A program made the translations under genes and the position numbers. Source: Nitrospirota bacterium (GTDB taxonomy: Bacteria; Nitrospirota; Nitrospiria; Nitrospirales; UBA8639). Taken from it: 6,274 nucleotides of DNA. This document shows, piece after piece, positions 1-5,427 of this stretch; position 1 is the first letter of the stretch, and each line of letters begins with the position of its first letter. Location of the stretch: assembly GCA_029865515.1 (NCBI GenBank), contig JAOUGQ010000176.1, positions 1-6,274 of the forward strand. The letters are read 5' to 3'. The notes below the pieces were generated by a model. It saw only the letters and a program-made list of their open reading frames with translations, did no database searches and was not told the origin of the DNA.

Positions 1-410
1 GCCGCCGAGCGCAGCATGGACGGTCCACCAATATCGATATTTTCAATCGCTTCGTCAAACGTACAGCCAGGCTTCGCGATGGCCGACTCAAACGGGTAGA
101 GATTGACCACCACCACATCGATGGGCTCAATCCCCTGCTCTTGCATTTGCCGCACATGGGAATCAACCGAGCGACGCCCTAATAAACCACCATGAATCTT
201 GGGATGTAACGTTTTCACCCGCCCATTCATGATTTCAGGAAATCCGGTGTATTCCGCCACTTCCATGACAGCCACCCCGGCGTCCCGGAGCATGCTGGCG
301 GTTCCCCCTGTCGACAAAATATCGGCTCCAAGCGCCGCCAGGCCCTTGGCCATTTTCTCCACACCGGTTTTATCGGATACGCTGATCAGGGCTTTTCCCA
401 GCCGTGCCAT
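1..410 (-). CDS. purH: Bifunctional AICAR transformylase/IMP cyclohydrolase PurH, N-terminal part (runs off left edge)
   Basis: The first 136 codons of PurH are visible; the remaining roughly three quarters of a typical 510-530 residue protein lie beyond the left edge. This part is the MGS-like IMP cyclohydrolase domain, which closes FAICAR to IMP in the last step of de novo purine synthesis in the cytoplasm; the transformylase domain would follow. Seen in the translation: the start MARLGKALISVSDKTG, STGGTA at residues 33-38, KTLHPKIHGGLL at 66-77, DVVVVNLYPF at 98-107 and ENIDIGGPSMLRSA at 123-136. These are hallmark PurH stretches; the KTLHP lysine and NLYPF tyrosine belong to the family's cyclohydrolase site. 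The ATG at 408-410 is chosen because a strong AGGAG lies five bases upstream and the protein begins exactly at the conserved start. It is divergent from the SHOCT gene across 523 bases. No defect is seen. Confidence 0.97.
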   Translation of the reverse strand, partial: MARLGKALISVSDKTGVEKMAKGLAALGADILSTGGTASMLRDAGVAVMEVAEYTGFPEIMNGRVKTLHPKIHGGLLGRRSVDSHVRQMQEQGIEPIDVVVVNLYPFESAIAKPGCTFDEAIENIDIGGPSMLRSA

Positions 411-415
411 AAATT

Positions 416-420
416 CTCCT
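416..420 (-). promoter_or_regulatory. Shine-Dalgarno site of purH
   Basis: On the minus strand the sequence reads AGGAG followed by AATTT and then the ATG of purH. The five-base spacing and near-perfect match to the anti-Shine-Dalgarno sequence fix the start codon. No purine riboswitch fold or clear PurR-type operator was recognised upstream. Confidence 0.8.
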
Positions 421-786
421 GTCACGATGATTTGTTGATGATTACAAGAAAAGGGAAAGTCAGCTTACCAAATGACCTAGGGAACTTCAACGAATCTTCC
501 ATATCCGACAGTAAAAACCAGCGCCACATCTCCTCTTTTTTTCTTTCCTACTCCCTACGCCTCTCCCCATGAAGAAGATAGAGAGTTTGTTGTCTGAAAA
601 ACCTTCATGGACTCTTTTTTCGCTTCACGAATTTTATTTTTATATGCAAAATTTTCTTTATGAGAACGTTATAAAGCAAACAGCCGATCCTGCCGAAAAG
701 AGTATACCTATGGCCGGTTCATGTATTTGGCGATGTCATCATCCTGGGCAACTCCTGCCTCTCTTGATTTCAACAATGAACTTTTT

Positions 787-853
787 CATTCCGAACGCAG
801 ACGGAAAAATGGCACCGGACTTCGTATTCCGCCATACCCCGGCGCGTGGGAAT
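787..853. repeat. Degenerate REP/MITE-like palindromic element, copy A
   Basis: This is a nested imperfect palindrome. The outer arms are ATTCC at 788-792 with GGAAT at 849-853, extended by ACGC at 795-798 with GCGT at 844-847. The inner arms are CGGAA at 802-806 with TTCCG at 827-831. The order of blocks (CATTCC, AACG, CGGAAA, GACTT, ATTCC, ACCC, GCGTGG) recurs in the element at 1842-1913. The overall form resembles the common extragenic palindromes of the type CATTCC-CGAAAGCGGGAATCC found dispersed in many environmental bacterial genomes. The resemblance is from memory and the copy is decayed, so family membership is an inference. It lies in non-coding DNA about 80 bases upstream of the SHOCT gene. 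Confidence 0.4.
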
Positions 854-922
854 CAACTCAACCAAACATGAAGACCGACATTTCTCAAAACCGAATGGTA
901 CTGTAAGGATTTACCCGGTCTT

Positions 923-928
923 AAGGAT
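923..928 (+). promoter_or_regulatory. Shine-Dalgarno site of the SHOCT-domain gene
   Basis: AAGGAT lies five to six bases before the ATG at 934 (followed by ATTTT). It supports the start that places a hydrophobic segment at the very N-terminus of the protein. Confidence 0.6.
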
Positions 929-933
929 ATTTT

Positions 934-1665
934 ATGGATGTCACCCTGATAATTTTGGTGTTTTTGGTGTGTACGATCGTTGGGGCCATTGTGCTCACAA
1001 TGAGCATGAGTCCTTCGGGCAAACATGAGCAAGAGAAGCCAATCCAGGGCACGAGCTTTATCCCATCACAAATGTTCATGAGCCATGACGGGCTGGGAGG
1101 TATTGCTGTCAACGACCAGACCCTCCAAATATGCCTGTTGAACACTCCAGCGCTCCCACCGCGATTGCTTCCTATTACAGGCCTGGTTGGTAACTTCCTG
1201 GTTAAAAACGGGGAAATCCTTGGGGAAGGGCTACGAACAGGTCCCAAAGCACTCCTCTCGTTTCAAAAGCTCATGCACTCGAACGTGGAAAGACTGATCA
1301 AGAGTTGGCAGGCAACCACTTCCCATAAAGACAACCAGCGAATCGACCTCATCGTATTGATCCACGATGAACATGATCCGCTCCATGTTGTGAATTTCCT
1401 CGATATGGAAACCAAAGAGGGTGGCATCCTCTATGAAAAGGCCTTGAGTACGGCGAAACATTGGCACTATGTGTTGGATGGCTTGATACTCCAGGCCGAT
1501 CAACACGCTGGCCTTCGGACCGAACCCGCCCAGGGAGAAACAGAACGTCCATTAGCGTCGGTGGCTGATGAATTGGAAAAATTAAGTGACTTAGTCGAAA
1601 AGCAAATCATGACACCACAAGAATTCACTATCCAAAAAGAAAAACTCCTCGCCGCCAAAACATAA
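934..1665 (+). CDS. Membrane-anchored hypothetical protein with C-terminal SHOCT domain
   Basis: This 243-residue protein has an unknown function. Residues 3-24 form one strongly hydrophobic segment, best read as a transmembrane anchor (an uncleaved signal anchor is likely; no lipobox with cysteine is placed for cleavage). A polar linker follows at 25-45. The middle region has a strand-rich stretch at about 46-90 (GGIAVNDQTLQICLLN) and an alpha/beta stretch at about 135-190 (RIDLIVLIHDEHDPLHVVNFLD, then a helix with WHYVLDGLIL). Residues 209-240, with DELEKLSDLVEKQIMTPQEF and then KEKLLA, match the SHOCT pattern: a short helical pair with an IMTPQEF-type turn, usually found at protein C-termini and thought to mediate oligomerisation or tethering. 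A linker at 191-208 separates it from the middle. The gene stands alone, 523 bases from purH and 373 from the ankyrin gene. Its reality is well supported by ribosome site, anchor and domain; its role is not known. Confidence 0.85.
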   Translation: MDVTLIILVFLVCTIVGAIVLTMSMSPSGKHEQEKPIQGTSFIPSQMFMSHDGLGGIAVNDQTLQICLLNTPALPPRLLPITGLVGNFLVKNGEILGEGLRTGPKALLSFQKLMHSNVERLIKSWQATTSHKDNQRIDLIVLIHDEHDPLHVVNFLDMETKEGGILYEKALSTAKHWHYVLDGLILQADQHAGLRTEPAQGETERPLASVADELEKLSDLVEKQIMTPQEFTIQKEKLLAAKT

Positions 1666-1750
1666 TCGTTTCTCCCATCCTCTCTCCAGGCATTTACTCG
1701 TAAGGCCGAATCTCTTCTCCCCGTCATTTTTCTCACCACAGCCATGTCAT

Positions 1751-1782
1751 CTTCCCTCCTTTGCCAGAAAGGTCGAGGGAAG
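1751..1782. repeat. Bulged inverted repeat (hairpin) downstream of the SHOCT gene
   Basis: CTTCCCT at 1751-1757 pairs with AGGGAAG at 1776-1782, and CCTTT at 1758-1762 pairs with AAAGG at 1768-1772. This leaves a five-base GCCAG loop and a three-base bulge. Twelve base pairs is substantial for so short a span. Neither strand shows a T-run after the stem, so it is not a standard intrinsic terminator. It could stabilise the 3' end of the SHOCT gene transcript, which ends about 85 bases upstream; this is inference. Confidence 0.45.
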
Positions 1783-1841
1783 TCGAAGAGTCAACCTGCT
1801 CACGCCCCTCACCGTTTCCATCCATCCCTCATCCACTCAGG

Positions 1842-1913
1842 CATTCCAACGAAAGCGGAAATCTACCTGAGACTTGGCAGGATGGATTCCCGACACAACC
1901 CGCGTGGAGCATG
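1842..1913. repeat. Degenerate REP/MITE-like palindromic element, copy B
   Basis: CGGAAATCTACC at 1856-1867 is an imperfect inverted match to GGATGGATTCCCG at 1880-1892. The outer ends CAT (1842-1844) and ATG (1911-1913) also mirror each other, with CG-rich blocks (1850-1851 and 1901-1904) between. The left arm (CATTCCAACGAAAGCGGAAATC) is close to the widespread CATTCC-CGAAAGCGGGAATCC type of extragenic palindrome. The right arm (GGATTCCCGACA, then ACCCGCGTGG) resembles its usual partner arm. It shares block order with copy A at 787-853. The terminal repeats are weak, suggesting an old, immobile copy. Confidence 0.45.
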
Positions 1914-2038
1914 AAATAGTCCGCTCTTCCTCCCCTTCAAATGGGGAATGGCATCGGTCACTCATTTGACGTTTCCTAGCCCTTATAACAACTGAGCCCC
2001 TTGGTCCAATTCCCTCTTATCAAACACACACGCCCCTC

Positions 2039-2815
2039 ATGCCCCAATCACCTGGTTTCACAATCATCAAATATGTGGGGTTATCTCTTGGGATTCTTGC
2101 ATCCTATGTGTTGTCATCAGGATGGAACAGCTCCCAATCACCGGATCTCGTTCAAGCTATCCAGGATCGAAATCTTTCCCTGGCTCAGCAATTAATCTCT
2201 CAAGGATCGGACGTCAATCAGCGCACGCCACAAGGAGCCACTCCCCTGCACTTCGCCGCAAGATCCGGGCAAATTACGATCACCGGTCTCTTGCTCCAAC
2301 ATGGCGCAAATCCTCAGGCCATCTATCAATCCGAATGGACGCCTCTCCATTTTGCCGCAAAGGGCGGCCATGTGGATGTCGCCGACCTTTTACTCGAACA
2401 CGATGCCCCCGTGAATGGGCTTGAAGGAAAAATCACGCCACTCCATATCGCCGTGCAGGAACGCCAGCACCGCATGGCATCTTTTCTTTTAGCTCACGGC
2501 GCCACGGTCCAGGCCTCATTTAAGGAAGGGTGGACTGCCCTCCATATCGCCGCACAAGCCGGAGATACCGACATGACCCGCCTGCTTCTGGATTCCGGCG
2601 CGCCTATCAATGCCACGAATGCGATTGGCATCACACCGCTCTATTCCGCAGCGCTCTCCGGCCAACCGAATCTGACCAAATATCTGCTGTCTCGCGGGGC
2701 CACCTGTGCAATCCCCACACAACCCCTCCAAGGCCCCCTCCCTGCCCAATTCAGTCATCTCTACTCGGCTCTTCAAGAAGTGCTACAGCACTGCCCCAAC
2801 ACTCACACCTCCTGA
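2039..2815 (+). CDS. Ankyrin-repeat protein with N-terminal signal/anchor segment
   Basis: This 258-residue protein is made almost wholly of ankyrin repeats. Residues 8-26 (FTIIKYVGLSLGILASYVL) are hydrophobic after a short N-terminus, consistent with a Sec signal peptide or anchor and hence a periplasmic or membrane-facing location. Six repeats of 32-33 residues follow: about 34-65 (cap-like, VNQRTPQ), 66-98 (GATPLHFAARSG), 99-130 (EWTPLHFAAKGG), 131-163 (KITPLHIAVQER), 164-196 (GWTALHIAAQAG) and 197-225 (GITPLYSAALSG). The tail (226-258) has no recognised domain. Ankyrin arrays are protein-binding scaffolds, so the likely role is binding a partner; which partner cannot be told. The ATG at 2039 is the first in frame after a stop at 1967-1969 and gives the intact signal segment, but no Shine-Dalgarno sequence precedes it. 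It is monocistronic by spacing. No catalytic domain is attached. Confidence 0.9.
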   Translation: MPQSPGFTIIKYVGLSLGILASYVLSSGWNSSQSPDLVQAIQDRNLSLAQQLISQGSDVNQRTPQGATPLHFAARSGQITITGLLLQHGANPQAIYQSEWTPLHFAAKGGHVDVADLLLEHDAPVNGLEGKITPLHIAVQERQHRMASFLLAHGATVQASFKEGWTALHIAAQAGDTDMTRLLLDSGAPINATNAIGITPLYSAALSGQPNLTKYLLSRGATCAIPTQPLQGPLPAQFSHLYSALQEVLQHCPNTHTS

Positions 2816-2925
2816 TGCTTCTTATCAGGTCGACGACTCCAACTCCTTTCTGATTTCTCCTTCCCTCCACCCTGAGACATCGGGTTGAACCATTGGAGAC
2901 TTCAAGAGATTCCTTGTAAGATCCC

Positions 2926-2949
2926 GTGAGCGCCCTCCTCACAGAGGGC
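2926..2949 (+). other. Overlapping, mutually exclusive hairpins upstream of the transporter gene
   Basis: GCCCTC at 2932-2937 pairs with GAGGGC at 2944-2949 around a six-base loop. GTGAG at 2926-2930 pairs with CTCAC at 2938-2942 around a seven-base loop. The two stems share territory, so only one can form at a time. No T-run follows, so terminator activity is not evident. The site is 65 bases before the transporter start codon. It could be a leader element of that gene or chance structure in a GC-rich patch. Confidence 0.3.
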
Positions 2950-3013
2950 ATGAGTCAACAAACGGTTATCAAATCTTTTCGGCATACAGGTCGTCGAAAC
3001 CGGGGATCCCTTC

Positions 3014-3892
3014 ATGAGCTGGATGTATTTTGCCCTGTTGGCTGCCATAAGCGAATCCCTGAAGGACCTATGTAGCAAGCATGGACTGCGATCCGTCTCT
3101 CCTCAGCTGGCAGCATTAGCCGCTTGTGCCATTCCCATTCCATTACTTTTGACCATTGTGCTGTTCACGGACTCAGTCCCTTCGCTGGGACCTCGTTATT
3201 GGTGGGCACTGCTCATTGGAGGAACCTTAAATATCCTGGCCATGCTCCAATTCATGCGGGCCTTACAAGCCTCAGACCTATCCCTGGCCGTTCCCTTCGT
3301 TTCGTTCACCCCGATTTTCTTATTAATCACCTCACCCCTCCTGGTGGGAGATGTGCCCACCACACAGGACATTGTCGGCATTGTGTGTATCGTGGCCGGG
3401 GCGTATGTGTTACACATTCAGTCGGTGCACCAAGGTCTTCTGGCACCATTCTTAGCAGTCTTCCGGGAGCCGGGTCCCAGGCGAATGCTTTCCGTGGCGT
3501 TCATCTATAGCCTCACATCGAATTTCGATAAAATCGGGGTGCAGAATTCTTCCCCTCTCTTTTGGAGCCTCTCCATTGCCAGCGTCATGACCATCGGGTT
3601 TTTGTTGTTGCTTCGATTATTGCCGCAACAGGCTATTGTGGCTCCACACATGGGCACCCTCGGAATCCTTTTCCTCATTGGTCTGTTTCAAGCCATAGGC
3701 CTCCTGGTTCACAATACCGCCATTAGTCTGGGACCCGTTCCCTCCGTCATCGCCATCAAGCGATCGAGTATTCTCTTTGCCGTCATATGGGGGTTTATAT
3801 TTTTACGGGAACGACACATCGGTGAGCGTCTGGCTGGAGCACTCCTGATGATGATCGGAATGGGGATATTGGGTTTTGGACAGACAGAGTAA
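3014..3892 (+). CDS. EamA/DMT-superfamily transporter
   Basis: This 292-residue integral membrane protein has the length and hydrophobicity of a ten-helix drug/metabolite transporter with two tandem EamA halves. The first half (about 3-135) ends in the typical run from MRALQASDLSLAVPFVSFTP (81-100) through an inter-helix loop (VGDVPTTQDIVGI) to the helix IVCIVAGAYVL. The second half (about 157-290) repeats this pattern: NTAISLGPVPSVIAIKRSSILF (234-255), then FLRERHIGERLAGALLMMIGMGIL (263-286), whose glutamates and glycine-rich last helix are typical of the family. Such proteins export or import small metabolites across the inner membrane; the substrate cannot be read from sequence. The start at 3014 has only a weak GGGGAT upstream (3002-3007); a second ATG at 3023 would shorten the protein by three residues. 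It converges on nuoN and does not appear functionally linked to it. Confidence 0.92.
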   Translation: MSWMYFALLAAISESLKDLCSKHGLRSVSPQLAALAACAIPIPLLLTIVLFTDSVPSLGPRYWWALLIGGTLNILAMLQFMRALQASDLSLAVPFVSFTPIFLLITSPLLVGDVPTTQDIVGIVCIVAGAYVLHIQSVHQGLLAPFLAVFREPGPRRMLSVAFIYSLTSNFDKIGVQNSSPLFWSLSIASVMTIGFLLLLRLLPQQAIVAPHMGTLGILFLIGLFQAIGLLVHNTAISLGPVPSVIAIKRSSILFAVIWGFIFLRERHIGERLAGALLMMIGMGILGFGQTE

Positions 3893-3909
3893 CCCTGTCA
3901 GCCCCATAC

Positions 3910-3932
3910 AAAAACCGGAAGGATTTAACCGG
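3910..3932 (-). terminator. Weak candidate intrinsic terminator for the nuo operon
   Basis: Read on the minus strand, about 14 bases after the nuoN stop codon, CCGG, a ten-base spacer and a second CCGG are followed directly by TTTTT. The self-complementary CCGG blocks can form a four-pair stem with a T-run behind it. The stem is very short for an efficient terminator, so this is only a candidate. It is also the only T-run of this kind in the convergent gap. Confidence 0.25.
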
Positions 3933-3945
3933 GGAAAGCCGATAC

Positions 3946-5427
3946 CTATTTAATGGGGAGAGTGGAAAGGTCGGCAACCGATACCAGCGGACCAGGAAAG
4001 ATGCCGAGCAGGACGACACCGGCCACGGCACAGGCCAGCACAACGGATATCTGCGGGGAAAGGATGAGACGGGTACGCAATTCCTGTTCGGATGATGGCT
4101 CACGCATATACATCACCATGACAATTCGCAAATAGTAAAAAGCCGAGATGGCCGCAAAGACCAGTCCCACGATAGCCAGCCACGCCAAGCCCGCATTGAC
4201 CGCCGCCATAAAGAGATAAAATTTGCCAATGAATCCGGCCGTGGGAGGAATGCCCGCCAAGGACACCATAAAGACCAACATGAGAAACGCGCCGCCCTTA
4301 TGTCGTTTGGCCAACCCGGTGAAGTCTTCTATTTCCTCACCCTCCAGACCACCCTTCCGTAAAATGGCTACCATGGCAAATGCACCCATCGTCATGAACG
4401 AATAAATCGCCAGATAAAGCATAAGGCTCGACATGCCTTGGGCCGAAACCGCCGCGTCTATGCCCACCCATCCGGCCACCACGACCCCGATCAAGGCATA
4501 CCCTGCATGGGCAATACTGGAATAGGCCAGCATTCGTTTCACGTTAGTCTGGACAATCGCTACAAGATTGCCTAAGGCCACGGTGATCAGGCAAATCACC
4601 AGTATCAACAGATTCCAATTGGGCTTGATGCCGCCGAAGGCTTCCAGAAGAACGCGAAGAAACGCGGCAAAGCTGGCAGCCTTGGAAGCCACCGCCATAA
4701 ACGCCGTCACCGACGTCGGGGCCCCTTCGTACACATCAGGCGTCCACATATGAAAGGGCACTGCAGCGACTTTAAACCCAAAGCCCACGATGAGCAGCAT
4801 GAGCGCAATGACCACCAGCGGATCATCAATCCCGCGCCCATTGACCACGGCCGCGATTTCAACCAACCTGGTGCTCCCTGTCACCCCGAATACAATGGAA
4901 ATGCCGTAGAGCAAAATGCCTGAGGAAAAGGCTCCCAATACAAAATACTTGGCGGAAGACTCAATCGACCGTGCCTCGAATCGCTTGAAACCCGCCATAA
5001 TGTACAGAGTAATCGACATCAGTTCGATACCGAGGTAGATCGTGAGCAAATCGGCCCCCGACACCATCACCATCATGCCCGTTAACGCCAACAGGACAAA
5101 TGCATAGTATTCCGCAAGTTGGATCTTTTCTTCTTTGAGATAGCCCATGGACAATAAAATTGTCAGGCCACTCACCAGATACAGCAACATTTTCCAAAAC
5201 ACGGCATACGAATCCACGACGACTAAATCACTAAAGGCCATCACCCGCCCGCCAAACCCGCTCATGGTCACCACACTGCACACCACGACAATGCCGAGAC
5301 TCATCCACGCCAGAAGATCTTTTTTGGTTGCCGGCGTCATAGGATCAAGAACCAGAAGCAGGCACGCCATGCCCACGACAAGCAGTTCAGGAAGGATCAC
5401 CACAAGGTCTGCGAGAGGAAGAGTCAT
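3946..5427 (-). CDS. nuoN: NADH-quinone oxidoreductase subunit N (complex I)
   Basis: This complete 493-residue protein has the usual length for NuoN. It is an antiporter-like membrane-arm subunit of complex I that helps couple quinone reduction to proton pumping across the inner membrane. Seen: multiple hydrophobic helices throughout; a glutamate in YLGIELMSITLY (E135); K219 in FKVAAVPFHMWTPDVYEGAP (the family signature, 218-237); K249 in VASKAA; KRMLAYSSIAHAGY (297-310); and K402 in IPPTAGFIGKFYLF. These correspond to the proton-path glutamate and lysines known from E. coli NuoN (E133, K217, K247, K395). All are present, so the protein should be functional. Its ATG overlaps the nuoM stop as ATGA, with GAGG seven bases upstream, indicating translational coupling. 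As usual for nuo clusters, nuoN appears to be the last gene; the next gene downstream is convergent. Confidence 0.98.
   Translation of the reverse strand: MTLPLADLVVILPELLVVGMACLLLVLDPMTPATKKDLLAWMSLGIVVVCSVVTMSGFGGRVMAFSDLVVVDSYAVFWKMLLYLVSGLTILLSMGYLKEEKIQLAEYYAFVLLALTGMMVMVSGADLLTIYLGIELMSITLYIMAGFKRFEARSIESSAKYFVLGAFSSGILLYGISIVFGVTGSTRLVEIAAVVNGRGIDDPLVVIALMLLIVGFGFKVAAVPFHMWTPDVYEGAPTSVTAFMAVASKAASFAAFLRVLLEAFGGIKPNWNLLILVICLITVALGNLVAIVQTNVKRMLAYSSIAHAGYALIGVVVAGWVGIDAAVSAQGMSSLMLYLAIYSFMTMGAFAMVAILRKGGLEGEEIEDFTGLAKRHKGGAFLMLVFMVSLAGIPPTAGFIGKFYLFMAAVNAGLAWLAIVGLVFAAISAFYYLRIVMVMYMREPSSEQELRTRLILSPQISVVLACAVAGVVLLGIFPGPLVSVADLSTLPIK

Larger units (their letters stand above)
411..933. 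other. Long divergent intergenic region between purH and the SHOCT gene
   Basis: This spacer should carry the outward-facing promoters of purH and of the gene starting at 934. It begins with the purH leader, passes through a polypyrimidine run on the plus strand (about 529-568), then a clearly AT-rich core (about 575-690). After that, base composition returns to the window average and a degenerate palindromic element occupies 787-853. No -35/-10 pair with good spacing could be defended on either strand. Open frames of 60-100 codons cross the region, but they lack ribosome binding sites and resemble nothing known. No tRNA or other structured RNA was recognised. Confidence 0.6.
1666..2038. other. 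Intergenic region between the SHOCT and ankyrin genes
   Basis: This is 373 bases without a credible gene. It contains a bulged hairpin at 1751-1782, a decayed palindromic element at 1842-1913 and a small TCCCC/GGGGA hairpin at 1931-1947. The plus strand is pyrimidine-rich throughout. The promoter of the ankyrin gene should lie in the last hundred bases. TTGACG at 1966-1971 and TATAAC at 1984-1989 each resemble promoter hexamers, but they are only 12 bases apart and do not make a standard pair. Confidence 0.55.

Noticed and set aside
569..871. A 100-codon plus-strand frame in the purH/SHOCT spacer beginning MKKIESLLSEKPSW.
   Set aside because: No ribosome binding site precedes it, it crosses an abrupt AT-rich to GC-rich change in composition, its 3' end is built from the palindromic element at 787-853, and the product resembles nothing known. 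Conservation in relatives would be needed to revive it.
1931..1947. TCCCC/GGGGA hairpin as a terminator or operator.
   Set aside because: The stem is only five pairs, has no T-run, and no matching second site was seen nearby.
1966..1989. TTGACG and TATAAC as a sigma-70 promoter for the ankyrin gene.
   Set aside because: The hexamers are separated by only 12 bases, well short of the usual 16-18, and neither has an acceptable partner at normal spacing.
934..2815. The SHOCT and ankyrin genes as a two-gene defence or effector system.
   Set aside because: They are 373 bases apart with a hairpin and repeat element between them, no nuclease, toxin or other effector domain is present, and both flanks are housekeeping genes. 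Nothing in the sequence links their functions.
3902..3958. CCCCAT/ATGGGG inverted repeat across the convergent gap as a terminator.
   Set aside because: The arms are six bases long with a 45-base loop, and one arm lies inside nuoN; this is easily explained by chance.
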